Source: Uliginosibacterium sp.
GTDB taxonomy: Bacteria; Pseudomonadota; Gammaproteobacteria; Burkholderiales; Rhodocyclaceae
Direction of reading: 5' to 3'
DNA: 64,000 bases
Assembly: GCA_016718265.1 (NCBI GenBank)
Contig: JADKDZ010000002.1
Location: 248,001-312,000, forward strand
The position numbers were made by a program, and so were the translations under genes. Below the pieces are notes generated by a model. That model had not been told where the DNA came from. It saw nothing but the letters and a program-made list of their open reading frames with translations, and searched no databases. Positions 26,446 through 35,595 of this stretch are shown piece by piece (the stretch's first letter is position 1; every line of letters starts with the position of its first letter).

Positions 26446-28533
26446 CTACTGCTTGACAGCGGAAAAGCCCGCGTCGAGTTGGGGCAGTGGCCCTTCCCCT
26501 TTGAGGATATACCTCGGATCATCGGCGGTGCGTTGTTTGAGCAGGATTTCTTCATACCGACTCTGTGAGAGCGTGGCGCTGTCATCTGCACTGCGTAAAA
26601 CACGCGGGCGCAAGAAAACCATCAGATTCGTTTTCACGCGTTTTCGTGTGTCATATCTGAATAGTGCGCCAAGGATCGGGATATCGCCCAGTACCGGAAC
26701 TTTGTCGACGCCGCCGGCGTAACTGTCTTCGACCAGTCCGCCTATCGCAATGATGCTGCCGTCGTCAGTGATGACCGTCGACTCGACCGAGCGTTTGGTA
26801 GTGGACGGCCCGCTGGAAGAGGAGCTCGTCGAGTCGATCACGGCCGATGTCTCCTGGAATATTTGCATCCGTATGGTTCCGCCTTCAGTGATCTGAGGCT
26901 TGATTTTCAGGGTAAGACCGACGTCTTTGCGCTCATAAGTGTTGAACGGGCTCACTGTGCTGGAGGAGCCGCTCGTGTTCGAGTAAGTGCCCGTGACAAA
27001 GGGAACATTTCGGCCAACAACTATCTTTGCCTCCTCGTTGTCGACGGTCATCAGACTCGGGGTCGAAAGTATGTTGGCACGAGCGTCCGACTCAAGGAAT
27101 CGAGCTAGCAGGTTGAGATTGAATATCTTGGTTCCATTGATCGTTACTGGACCCGCACCGACCACAAAGTTCATGCCAGACGCTGCGCCAAGTGGGTTCT
27201 GTGCCAAATTTAGAATGTTTTGCCCACCAGAGCCAAAATTGGTTCCGCCATAGGCCGTTGTCGAACTGTCCTTTGGTACGCCCCCTTGCCACTGGATGCC
27301 GAACTCCGCAGCCCGATCAGCGGAAACCTCTGCGATCAGCGCTTCAACATAAACTTGTGCGGGGCGTCGATCAAGCTGTTCGATTACCGCGCGGACGTTG
27401 TTGTAGACCGCATCCGGGCCAGTAATCACCAGCGCGTTGTTTGCTACGTCCGCAAAAATGTTCCCCCCACCGACGACATTGGACCCCGAATTTGTACCCG
27501 AGAACGAGGGCGTTGTTCCGCCCGTCATACTGGTATTCGATGCATTTGTGCCAGTATTTGTATTCGCACTCGTCGTGTTGCTTGTGGTTTGGGTTTGTGA
27601 TGAGCCGCCAGATTCTCCCGTCATCGCAGCACGTAGCGTCTGGGCAACTTTTGCTGCATTGGCATTCTTCAAAAATATCACGCGAATATTGCTGGTCGCG
27701 CCGGCCTGATCGAGTTGTGCCGCCATGCTGCGCACTGCTTGCAAACGCGCCCGGTTCTCGGCGCGTACCAACAGGCTGTTGCTTCGTGCATCTGCGAGAA
27801 TCGCGACTCGCATCGAAGGCTCCGCGGCAGCACCTCCGGCATTCTCAGAGAACAGCTTGTTCAGTGTCGTAGCCAAATCTACGGCAGATGCATTCCGTAC
27901 CGGAATAACTTGAACGTCTCCTTGCGGCACGTCGATCGACTCGATGATTCGACTAATTTTCTGAATGTTCTCGGCGTAGTCAGTAACCACCAGCGAATTG
28001 TTTCCGGGATACACGCTGACAGTATTATTTGGCGTTACCAAGGGACGAATAACTTGAACAAGCTGCGCTGCAGACTCGTGCTTGATCTGAAATATCTCGG
28101 TGATCAGCTTGTCCCCGACGTGCTGCTGTCCTCTTCCTTTGTCTACCGGCAAGGCGTGCATTTTTGCGTCTGCTTCGGGCAGGATTTTGACTATTCCGTT
28201 TGATTCAACGGCGGCGTATCCCTGAAGCCTGAGTGCCGAGAGCAGAATCGAGTAGGTTAAAGACCGCGGTATGGGGCGATTCGTAACGATATTCAGGGTT
28301 CCCTTGACCCGTGGATCAACCACGAAATTTCTCTTAGCGATTTTTCCGATGGCCCGTACAACGGCATCAATGTCCACGCTATTGAAGTTCAAGGATACGA
28401 GATCACCGTTCTCCTGCACTTGCTGGCCAGGGGCGGTAGCAGGTTCTTGCGCGAATCCAGCAGTCGCCAAGCTTGCAGAGACGGCAAATATGATCGGGCG
28501 CAGGAAGGCAGCAAAATGCATGGTTGGCATCAT
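26446..28533 (-). CDS. gspD: Type II secretion outer-membrane secretin D
   Basis: A 695-residue secretin with a signal peptide (FLRPIIFAVSASLATAGFA). N0-N3 domains follow (SLNFNSVDIDAVVRAIGKIAKRNFVVDP; LVTPNNTVSVYPGNNSLVVTD). Between N2 and N3 is a low-complexity Asn/Thr/Ser/Gly linker at about 310-360. The C-terminal secretin domain has the VPFVTGTY gate region and the signature VDKVPVLGDIPILGALF. It forms the exit channel. Three in-frame ATGs (28533, 28530, 28521) are possible starts; the first abuts the gspC stop. Confidence 0.95.
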   Translation of the reverse strand: MMPTMHFAAFLRPIIFAVSASLATAGFAQEPATAPGQQVQENGDLVSLNFNSVDIDAVVRAIGKIAKRNFVVDPRVKGTLNIVTNRPIPRSLTYSILLSALRLQGYAAVESNGIVKILPEADAKMHALPVDKGRGQQHVGDKLITEIFQIKHESAAQLVQVIRPLVTPNNTVSVYPGNNSLVVTDYAENIQKISRIIESIDVPQGDVQVIPVRNASAVDLATTLNKLFSENAGGAAAEPSMRVAILADARSNSLLVRAENRARLQAVRSMAAQLDQAGATSNIRVIFLKNANAAKVAQTLRAAMTGESGGSSQTQTTSNTTSANTNTGTNASNTSMTGGTTPSFSGTNSGSNVVGGGNIFADVANNALVITGPDAVYNNVRAVIEQLDRRPAQVYVEALIAEVSADRAAEFGIQWQGGVPKDSSTTAYGGTNFGSGGQNILNLAQNPLGAASGMNFVVGAGPVTINGTKIFNLNLLARFLESDARANILSTPSLMTVDNEEAKIVVGRNVPFVTGTYSNTSGSSSTVSPFNTYERKDVGLTLKIKPQITEGGTIRMQIFQETSAVIDSTSSSSSGPSTTKRSVESTVITDDGSIIAIGGLVEDSYAGGVDKVPVLGDIPILGALFRYDTRKRVKTNLMVFLRPRVLRSADDSATLSQSRYEEILLKQRTADDPRYILKGEGPLPQLDAGFSAVKQ

Positions 28534-29145
28534 TTAGTCGATCAAAGGATTTTCGGGCGGTGGAGGAGCAATGTCACGAGCAACACCTCCCTTGCCCATT
28601 ATCGTTGCCCTTGGCGTGGTGCCTGCGGGTTGCTGAGTTGAGTTATTCATGACGGGCACTTGCGGAAGCGATCCGCCATTTGGATCGATCAGCGGGATGA
28701 ACTCTTGTCGACCGCCCACATCGAGTTGTATGCCCTGAGCCAATACTTTAACCAGCTTAATGCCAGGGCGAAGTTCTTCACCTTCAATCACCGGGCGACT
28801 TGAAGGTTGACCCTCTTCAAGAATGACAGCAAAGCCTGGGCTGTTGGGGGCGCCTGTCATTACACCAAGTAGTTTGATCTCGGCCCCAAGGGTGACGGCA
28901 GCAATTTCTTCCGTGGGTTCTACCACCGGTACGCCAAAAAGGTGTCGCGAGGATATTTCGTTTGCGGCATTTCCTGGATCGGACGATGTCGCATACACAC
29001 CTGCTGCTGCGCCAGGTGCTGAGAAGCGCCAGAACCAGTGTGCGCCAACCAGGCTGCCGACCAAAGCAACCACCAGCCACGCCACAGCGGGGACGGTTAC
29101 GGACTGCAAGCGAGCCAGGGCAGTACGGGGCAACAGCATCAGCAT
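28534..29145 (-). CDS. gspC: Type II secretion system protein C
   Basis: A 203-residue inner-membrane protein, first gene of the operon. It has one membrane helix at about 18-40 (VPAVAWLVVALVGSLVGAHWFW), then the HR domain (LFGVPVV...LLGVMTGAPNSPGFAVILEEGQ) that contacts the secretin. No PDZ or coiled-coil domain follows; the C-terminus is a Pro-rich tail (APPPPENP). GspC links the inner platform to GspD. The operon promoter must lie in 29146-29299. Confidence 0.9.
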   Translation of the reverse strand: MLMLLPRTALARLQSVTVPAVAWLVVALVGSLVGAHWFWRFSAPGAAAGVYATSSDPGNAANEISSRHLFGVPVVEPTEEIAAVTLGAEIKLLGVMTGAPNSPGFAVILEEGQPSSRPVIEGEELRPGIKLVKVLAQGIQLDVGGRQEFIPLIDPNGGSLPQVPVMNNSTQQPAGTTPRATIMGKGGVARDIAPPPPENPLID

Positions 29146-29299
29146 CAGACTTTAGTGGCGTCAATGCTGACGATTGTAGCAAGGCTGGCTTATAAATGTT
29201 TGTTTCGCGGGTACTTAGGGCGACCAACGTATCTTCGCGAGCGAATATTGGCGACCAGAACTGAGGGCAAGTACAGGAGAGCGTCCGCGTAACGCTGAC

Positions 29300-30619
29300 T
29301 TATCGGAATTCCTGAGAAGCGCGTTCACTCAGACTTCGGCGAAGGCGGCGGACCCCAATCCAGGTTGCTACTATTACTATGGGTATAGAAATCACGCTGA
29401 CGAGGTCTGCGTTGACGCCAAGCCCAAGTGTCTTCAGCCCTTTGCTGAAATATCCAATCAGGCCGACAACATAGTACGTAATTGCGACAGTGGAGAAGCC
29501 TTCAACGGCCTGTTGCAGACGCAGTTGTGCCTTTGCCCGGCGATTCAAGGAGGCCAGGATTGCCGAGTTCTGACGCTCTTGATTGATGCTGACGCGTGTT
29601 CGCAATAGATCGCTTGCATGTGCGACACGCTCAGCAAGGGCTTGTTGCCGGGTGTTGATCGTCGCGCAGAACTCGATCGCCGGTACCAGCCTGCGGTCCA
29701 TGAATTCCGCAATAGTTGGGTAACCTTCTATCCGCCGTTCCCGGATATCGGCAATTCGGGCCTGAACGATGCGCCAGTATGCCTGTACGGCAGCAAACCG
29801 GTTGTTGCTTGCCAGACTCATCGCTTCGACACGTGCTGCCAGGGTAATCAGACTCTGCATCAGCGCGTATTCATCTTCCGGCGAGTTGGCTGTCCCCATT
29901 CCTTGCGTCAAGGTGCTCAATTCGTCTTCAATCTGGCGGATAAGTGGCTGGTTTGTTTGCGCCTGCGGCAGGCCGAGCAGCGCAATCGTTCGGTAGGTTT
30001 CGATTTCAACCAGTCGTTGAGCCAGACGCCCCGTCTGCATGAAGAGCAGATCAATATCTCTGACAAGAAAGCGAGAAAACCCATCGGCTCGAACTCGAAA
30101 ATCGGACCACACTTCTGCTCGTGCGCCAACCGTGTGACTTCCAGCGATGACGGGGCCTGAAAACAGGCTTCGAAGCCTGGCGCCATCCACTTCCTGTTGA
30201 TCGTGCTTCTCAACGAATAGATGTGTGGCGACCATGACGAGACCTCGCAACTGCTGCAACCATGCTTGGGGCAGGTAGCGATGAGGCGGATCGGAAAAGG
30301 CGTCAGTTGAGGTCGTCGATCTGGCGAGGGTGTAACTCGAAAATTCTGTGTGACTTTCCCACTTCAAGCGAAAGTCACTGAACGTATAGCTGAAATTCCT
30401 GTGTCCTTCGGCCGGGGGCGCTACGCCGTAGTGCTGGCAAAGGCTAGCGAGCAGAGCTTGATGTATCTGCAGGTCAGAGTCACAAAATATAGCAATATGC
30501 GACACTTCAGCCGGCGCCTGAATATCCAGGAAGGGGCGCGAGTGAATCTCGCTGGACAATACAGAGCGCCAAGGATGGTCTAGATCCAGTGCGGGAGTAG
30601 TAAAACCAGTTGGCGTCAT
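29300..30619 (-). CDS. DUF3422 family membrane protein
   Basis: A 439-residue protein with the DUF3422 start block HPWRSVLSSEIHSRPFLDIQAP and a central helical region (ETYRTIALLGLPQAQ; YPTIAEFMDRRLVPAIEFCATINTRQQAL). The C-terminus has two membrane segments (about 370-390 and 402-425: VGLIGYFSKGL, VSVISIPIVIVATWIGV). Family members are conserved in proteobacteria with no settled function; the layout resembles magnesium-transport-like helical proteins but that is only a resemblance. ATG 30619 is chosen; a TTG at 30664 would add 15 residues. Confidence 0.82.
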   Translation of the reverse strand: MTPTGFTTPALDLDHPWRSVLSSEIHSRPFLDIQAPAEVSHIAIFCDSDLQIHQALLASLCQHYGVAPPAEGHRNFSYTFSDFRLKWESHTEFSSYTLARSTTSTDAFSDPPHRYLPQAWLQQLRGLVMVATHLFVEKHDQQEVDGARLRSLFSGPVIAGSHTVGARAEVWSDFRVRADGFSRFLVRDIDLLFMQTGRLAQRLVEIETYRTIALLGLPQAQTNQPLIRQIEDELSTLTQGMGTANSPEDEYALMQSLITLAARVEAMSLASNNRFAAVQAYWRIVQARIADIRERRIEGYPTIAEFMDRRLVPAIEFCATINTRQQALAERVAHASDLLRTRVSINQERQNSAILASLNRRAKAQLRLQQAVEGFSTVAITYYVVGLIGYFSKGLKTLGLGVNADLVSVISIPIVIVATWIGVRRLRRSLSERASQEFR

Positions 30620-30754
30620 TGCGGCCGGGATCGCGTCATTCAGCACAGACACATCAAACCCCAAGAACGGTGATGAGTTCAGTCTAGCAGGCGCGTGGAT
30701 GTCACACGAACAAGCGTACTTATCTGCTTATCAGTGCTTTGAACCGCGGGACGC

Positions 30755-31951
30755 TTACATTTCCTCCAGCCTGGTGATGACCTCATTGCAGGCCTGAATC
30801 AAATGGAAATCGGTTTTTACGGCCGACAGGCTATTGCTTGAGTACGGCTCGTTGTTGGACTTCAGTACGCGATGCCAAGTGCCGGATGTTGAACACTGAA
30901 AGTGGCGCCGGCAGTACTCCCATATGCGGTCGTACCACTGCCAGTACTCCTCTTTCCCTTTGCGCATTGCGATCAGCGCAGCAGCAGCGATGGCTTCGGA
31001 TTGAGCCCAGAAATATTTATCCGAATCAAATAGACTGTTGTCCGGCGCGAAGGCAGCAAACAGCCCACTATTACTTTCATCCCAGGCGTGATTGGTCGCT
31101 TCATCGAACAGCGCTTCAGCACGCAAAGCCAGCCACGGCAGACTGCGGTGGCGTTCCAGAATTAGCAGCAGGCGTGCCCACTGAACGTGATGCCCCGGTT
31201 GATATCCCCATGGGCGCCTTGGATTGGAATCACGGTTTCGGTTGTACTCCCAGTCCGGGCTCCAGTCCTCGTGGTAGTTTTCCCAAATCAGGCCATTGGT
31301 GAGAGAAGATTGCCTGACCGTGATGTTGTAGGCTAGTGTTTGTGCACGTTCGAGGTAGCCGTACTCGTTGGTTGCTTCATAGGCGGCGAGCAGCGCTTCG
31401 CAAACATGCAGGTTCGCGTTTTGACCGCGGTAAGGCGATAGCTTCCAACTTTCATTGGCTTCGTCGGCATACAAGCCTGCTGCTTCTGTCCAGAAACGTT
31501 CGTTCAAAAGTTTGAAAATCTCTTTCAGTGGCTTCTCAGCCTCACGAATTCCCGCCTGGATCGCCTGAGCATGTGCCTGAAGCGTCAGTGCCAGGCCGAA
31601 ACAATAGTTGGTTGAATCTACTACTTCACGTGCACCATCTTGCCAATTTATTTCCCAGGCATATCCATCGGTGCGCGCGTCACGATGCGCTTGCTGCAGA
31701 AAATTCAGCCCGTGCTCGGCTGCATGGCGATATGACGGGTCTTTGAGGCGCCACGCCGCAATCGAATAGTTGCAGACAAATCGAGCACTGCTTGCTAGAT
31801 GCCTCGCGCGTGGATTGGCGATCGAACCATCGTCGTTGAAATGCTGGAAAAAACCGCCGCTGCGGTCGAGCGCTCTTGGATGATAGAAACTAACAGCATG
31901 GCGAATCTGTTCAAGCAGGAACTCTCGACTGCGAAAGGCGGGGGCGCTCAT
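30755..31951 (-). CDS. AGE-family sugar isomerase/epimerase (candidate D-mannose isomerase)
   Basis: A 398-residue (alpha/alpha)6-barrel protein of the N-acylglucosamine 2-epimerase superfamily. Conserved active-site segments are RHLASSARFVCNYS, NLHVCEALLAAYE, the PGHHVQWARLL block with catalytic His, and KTDFHLIQACNE at the end. Family members interconvert N-acyl hexosamines, or mannose with fructose/glucose. Its ATG overlaps the pgi stop by one base (TGATG), so it is co-expressed with pgi, glk and pgl. That context favours a free-hexose isomerase such as mannose isomerase (EC 5.3.1.7) over amino-sugar epimerisation; this is inference. Confidence 0.82.
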   Translation of the reverse strand: MSAPAFRSREFLLEQIRHAVSFYHPRALDRSGGFFQHFNDDGSIANPRARHLASSARFVCNYSIAAWRLKDPSYRHAAEHGLNFLQQAHRDARTDGYAWEINWQDGAREVVDSTNYCFGLALTLQAHAQAIQAGIREAEKPLKEIFKLLNERFWTEAAGLYADEANESWKLSPYRGQNANLHVCEALLAAYEATNEYGYLERAQTLAYNITVRQSSLTNGLIWENYHEDWSPDWEYNRNRDSNPRRPWGYQPGHHVQWARLLLILERHRSLPWLALRAEALFDEATNHAWDESNSGLFAAFAPDNSLFDSDKYFWAQSEAIAAAALIAMRKGKEEYWQWYDRIWEYCRRHFQCSTSGTWHRVLKSNNEPYSSNSLSAVKTDFHLIQACNEVITRLEEM

Positions 31952-33591
31952 CAGGGTTTAGCCGTTCTTACGTAGTTGATCAGCGCTTCGGTCGAAGCAT
32001 CGTAAGCCTGACCACCATCCTCGGCGCCCAAACGTTGTTCGATACCGGTAGCTAACTGCTTGCCTAGCTCTACGCCCCACTGATCAAACGAGTTCAGGCC
32101 CCAAATGGCACCTTGCACGAACACTTTATGTTCGTATAGCGCGATAAGTGCGCCGAGTGTCCGCGGAGAAAGATCGTCCAGCAGCATCATATTGCTTGGG
32201 CGATTGCCTTTGAACTCCCGGTGCGTAAGTAACGCTGCGATCTGGTCTTCGGCAACACCTTTGGCCCGCATTTCGGTCTGGACTTCGGCTTGTGTCTTGC
32301 CTTGCATGAGCGCAGAGGCTTGTGCCAGACAGTTGGCGATCTGACTGGTGCGGTGGGGTTCCATTTGCCCTGGTTGCTTCAGTGCAAGAATGAAATCGAC
32401 CGGAATAAGTGATGTGCCTTGATGGAGCAATTGGAAGAATGCGTGTTGTCCATTCGTGCCTGGCTCTCCCCAGATGACGGGGCCGGTGGCGTAATGCACC
32501 GGTTCACCTTCTGCACGGACGGATTTTCCGTTTGACTCCATGTCAAGCTGCTGGAGGAAGGCCGGGAGGCGATGAAGCGTCTGGTTGTAAGGAGCAACCA
32601 CATGCGAGCTTGCGCCCAAGAAGTTGTTGTACCAGATACCCAATAGTGCGAGGAGATAAGGCAAGTTCTCGCGTATCGGCGCGTTCTGGAAATGGAGGTC
32701 CATATCGTACGCGCCGGCGAGCAGGTCGTTGAACCCTTCAGGCCCTATCGCGACGGCAATTGGAAGACCGATTGAGGACCAGAGCGAGTATCGACCGCCC
32801 ACCCAATCCCAGAAGCCAAACATGTTTTCGAGATCGATGCCGAACTCTGATACTTTTTCTGCGTTGGTAGAGACTGCGACGAAATGGCGGGCGATGGCTG
32901 CTTTGTCACCCTTGGCCGCATTCAGCAGCCAAGCGCGGGCAGAGCGCGCATTGGTCAAGGTTTCAATCGTCGTGAATGTTTTCGAGGCGACAATGAACAG
33001 CGTGCGCTCCGGGTCGAGATCTTTCAGCGTCTGATTCAGGTGCAGGCTATCAACATTGGAAACGAAGTGCAGTCGCGGGCCGTCTGCCAGGGGCTTGAGC
33101 GCTTCGACGATCATCAAGGGCCCCAAATCAGATCCCCCGATTCCGATGTTGACGACATCCGTAATCGCTTGCCCGGTAAAACCACGCCATTCGCCACTGC
33201 GAACACGGCGCGCAAACAAGTATGTACGCTCACGCACCTCGCGAACTTCTGGAATCACGTTTTGCCCGCCCACCATAACCGGCGTATCACCCATGTTGCG
33301 AAGTGCAGTGTGCAAGACGGCTCGCTTCTCGGTGTTATTGATTTTCTCGCCGGCAAACATCTTGCGTGCATGTGCCGGAACGCCTGTTTCTTCCGCCAAC
33401 TTCACCAGCTGATCGAGAACTGCGTCGGTAAGGCGATTCTTCGAGTAGTCCAGATAAATGCCGCAGGCCTTGGTGCACAAACGCTGCGCGCGCGACGGGT
33501 CTTTTTCAAACATGTCGCGCATGTGTGTTGCTTGCATCTCTTGCGTTTGGGAGGACAAAACGCTCCAGGCAGAGGTTGATGTGGGATTCAT
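31951..33591 (-). CDS. pgi: Glucose-6-phosphate isomerase
   Basis: A 546-residue enzyme interconverting glucose 6-phosphate and fructose 6-phosphate. Start ATG 33591 (MNPTSTSAW) has GGAG 6 bases upstream. Seen: phosphate-binding IGIGGSDLGP, signature 1 VGGRYSLWSSIGLPIA, the GEPGTNGQHAFFQLLHQG block with the base-catalyst Glu and His, and signature 2 GLNSFDQWGVELGK. It lies between glk and the AGE isomerase in the leftward hexose operon. A weak HexR-like site (33608-33622) precedes it. Confidence 0.96.
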   Translation of the reverse strand: MNPTSTSAWSVLSSQTQEMQATHMRDMFEKDPSRAQRLCTKACGIYLDYSKNRLTDAVLDQLVKLAEETGVPAHARKMFAGEKINNTEKRAVLHTALRNMGDTPVMVGGQNVIPEVREVRERTYLFARRVRSGEWRGFTGQAITDVVNIGIGGSDLGPLMIVEALKPLADGPRLHFVSNVDSLHLNQTLKDLDPERTLFIVASKTFTTIETLTNARSARAWLLNAAKGDKAAIARHFVAVSTNAEKVSEFGIDLENMFGFWDWVGGRYSLWSSIGLPIAVAIGPEGFNDLLAGAYDMDLHFQNAPIRENLPYLLALLGIWYNNFLGASSHVVAPYNQTLHRLPAFLQQLDMESNGKSVRAEGEPVHYATGPVIWGEPGTNGQHAFFQLLHQGTSLIPVDFILALKQPGQMEPHRTSQIANCLAQASALMQGKTQAEVQTEMRAKGVAEDQIAALLTHREFKGNRPSNMMLLDDLSPRTLGALIALYEHKVFVQGAIWGLNSFDQWGVELGKQLATGIEQRLGAEDGGQAYDASTEALINYVRTAKP

Positions 33592-33607
33592 GGGGGGCTC
33601 CAGAAGT

Positions 33608-33622
33608 TGTGGGTAAATTACT
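33608..33622 (-). promoter_or_regulatory. Weak HexR-like site upstream of pgi
   Basis: The 15-mer TGTGGGTAAATTACT matches a HexR-type consensus (TGTARTNNNAYTACA) at all but three of the twelve informative positions. It lies 17 bases upstream of the pgi start codon. Reported with low confidence because it deviates at three informative positions. Confidence 0.25.
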
Positions 33623-33706
33623 ACGGAATATGGTGCGGATCGATCCAATCACTGCAGGGGCAGTGCTTGATGCCTCTGCGGCGATTGGTGAAATGCCTGA
33701 TATTCT

Positions 33707-34684
33707 TCAGTCAAGCAGGCCAGTCAATGCTGCAGCGGCGCCAGTCAGGGCCGGATAGGTCGCGGTAATCACGAATGTCGGTATCTTGGCCATGTATCCA
33801 CTGAATCGACCTTTTGCTTCAAAGCGTGCTCTGAAATCAGAGGTGTCAAAGAAGGCGCCCAGCCGCGGCACGATACCCCCTCCGATAAACACGCCGCCAA
33901 ACGCTCCCAGTGTAAGCGCAAGATTCCCGGCCTCCGATCCAAGCAGGCTACAGAACATGCGCAACGCGTCTGCACAGACAGGATCATCCCCGTTTATGCC
34001 CTGAGCCGATATCTCGGGTGTCGTGATGTTCCGCGCCTCAATCCCCCTGACTTCAGCAAGCGCGCGGTAAAGCGCCAGAATGCCCGGCCCTGACAACACG
34101 CGTTCTGCAGAGCAGTGAGGGTGAATCTTCAATATTTGCGAAATGACGGCAAATTCTTCAGGCGTCTGCGCAGCCAGCGTCGCGTGTCCGCCTTCACCAC
34201 CCAGTGCGCTGTAGCGCCCATTGTGCGGAATCAGGCCGGATACTCCCAGGCCGGTTCCCGGCCCAATGACGCCAATTGCTTCGCCGACGACTGCGCGGCC
34301 ACCGCCGACCTGCCGGCGTTCCTCTGTTTTCAGGTAAGGCAGCGAGAGTGCCAGCGCAGTGAAATCATTGACAAAGAGGAGTCGGTCGAGATTGAGGCGT
34401 TGTCTGACGGCTTCGGTTGAAAACGCCCAATTGTTGTTCGTCAGCCGAATGGCGTCGCCTGTCACCGGGTTTGCGATACCCATGGCGGCGTTCTTTGGCG
34501 CAGGCGCCGACTCAAACGCCAGATAGGCCTCGATAGCCTCGGCAATATTCGGGTAATCGGCACACGCCAAAGTGCGGATATTTGAGATTTCTGCTCCGGG
34601 CGCAAGCACCAGCGCAAACCGGGCGTTCGTGCCGCCAATGTCACCTATCAGGCGGGGGTAGGTATCAAGGATTCCAGAAGACAT
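33707..34684 (-). CDS. glk: Glucokinase
   Basis: A 325-residue proteobacterial glucokinase. ATP-phosphate motifs are intact: IGDIGGTNARFAL at the N-terminus and GPGTGLGVSGL at about 140. Glucose-contact residues are present in FVNDFTALALSLP, LGGEGGHATL and SAERVLSG. It phosphorylates glucose to feed the Entner-Doudoroff route via Pgl and Edd. It overlaps the end of pgl by 20 bases, indicating one operon. It is the functional counterpart to the degenerate glucokinase domain fused to HexR at 37409-39295. Confidence 0.96.
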   Translation of the reverse strand: MSSGILDTYPRLIGDIGGTNARFALVLAPGAEISNIRTLACADYPNIAEAIEAYLAFESAPAPKNAAMGIANPVTGDAIRLTNNNWAFSTEAVRQRLNLDRLLFVNDFTALALSLPYLKTEERRQVGGGRAVVGEAIGVIGPGTGLGVSGLIPHNGRYSALGGEGGHATLAAQTPEEFAVISQILKIHPHCSAERVLSGPGILALYRALAEVRGIEARNITTPEISAQGINGDDPVCADALRMFCSLLGSEAGNLALTLGAFGGVFIGGGIVPRLGAFFDTSDFRARFEAKGRFSGYMAKIPTFVITATYPALTGAAAALTGLLD

Positions 34685-35363
34685 GTTTAGATGTACAAGT
34701 AGAGGTATTTAAAACGAAACCGAGCGGAAACTCATCTGACTCCGTGCTGGCCACCTGGCCAAGTATTCGCCATTTTGCTTGCCCGGTAATGTGTACGACC
34801 AGACTATCGCAGTTCCTTAGACGCGGCGCGGAGAGTGTAATCCTCGCGCTCACGGGCGATTTTCCTGATACCGCCAGGCAGGGCTGTTGCGTTGCATTGC
34901 GAAGCGCGGCTTGGTAATGAGGGCTCTCTTGGAAAATCGAGGCAGTATGCCCATCGTCCCCCATTCCCAGGACGACGACGTCAATAGTCGGGGGCAGAAT
35001 CCGCAAGTCTTGCGATACAAGCGCCGCGGTATCTGCAGGAGAGCTGGCGGGGCGGTATAAAGGGATGAATCGGGCTGACGCTGCCTCGTTTGCGATCAAC
35101 CCTTGTCTGACTGTGCGGGTATTGCTATGCGGACTACTCTCGTCAACCCAACGCTCATCGGCCAGAGTCACGATGACACGAGTCCAGTCCAGCCGCTCTT
35201 TGCTGAGTAGCCTGAAAAAACCTTGAGGTGTCCTGCCGCCAGAAACAACAAGTGATGCGCAGCCTCGTGCTGCCAAGGCGCCACGTAAGCGATCCGAAAC
35301 GAAAGCAGCAAGCGCTTCGTCTGAAGCGTTCGACTCGCGGAAACAATGCAGTGAGAATTCCAT
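34665..35363 (-). CDS. pgl: 6-phosphogluconolactonase
   Basis: A 232-residue DevB/Pgl-type enzyme that hydrolyses 6-phosphogluconolactone to 6-phosphogluconate. Motifs: SGGRTPQGFFRLL near residue 42, TLADERWVDESSPHSN, and the active-site GMGDDGHTASIF. ATG 35363 is chosen; a TTG at 35390 would add nine residues and neither has a good ribosome-binding site. It is first in the leftward operon pgl-glk-pgi-AGE, and faces edd across a region with two HexR-type boxes. No zwf is present in the window to supply its substrate. Confidence 0.93.
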   Translation of the reverse strand: MEFSLHCFRESNASDEALAAFVSDRLRGALAARGCASLVVSGGRTPQGFFRLLSKERLDWTRVIVTLADERWVDESSPHSNTRTVRQGLIANEAASARFIPLYRPASSPADTAALVSQDLRILPPTIDVVVLGMGDDGHTASIFQESPHYQAALRNATQQPCLAVSGKSPVSARITLSAPRLRNCDSLVVHITGQAKWRILGQVASTESDEFPLGFVLNTSTCTSKHVFWNP

Positions 35364-35443
35364 CGGTGCAAGAACGAGTTCGGTTGCCAAGCGAATGGTG
35401 TCGCCGTAAGGGTATCGGGTGGTGGCAGGCGTGACAAAGTATA

Positions 35444-35458
35444 AGTAATAAAACTACA
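35444..35458. promoter_or_regulatory. HexR-type operator, pgl-proximal
   Basis: AGTAATAAAACTACA matches the HexR consensus tGTARTnnnAYTACA at all positions but the first. It lies 80 bases upstream of the pgl ATG, where it could control the leftward operon. Confidence 0.65.
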
Positions 35459-35552
35459 AAGTAGCAAGGCCGTGAACACTGCTTTTGACAACGTTTTCAC
35501 GCCAACAAAAGCGCTGTATGGGGTGGGTGTGTGCCGTGAAATCTCGCTAAAA

Positions 35553-35567
35553 TGTAGTAGAACTACA
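35553..35567. promoter_or_regulatory. HexR-type operator, edd-proximal (perfect palindrome)
   Basis: TGTAGTAGAACTACA has perfect arms TGTAGT/ACTACA around AGA. It fits the published HexR motif and lies 28 bases upstream of the edd start codon. The HexR-like regulator itself is encoded directly downstream of edd, so autoregulation is expected. Confidence 0.8.
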
Positions 35568-35595
35568 AGCTAACTACCCTAAGTGAGGCGTCTCC

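Noticed and set aside
27450..27610. Repetitive-looking DNA that could suggest a short tandem repeat or CRISPR
   Set aside because: It encodes the Asn/Thr/Ser/Gly-rich linker of the secretin GspD; there are no regular repeats and spacers.
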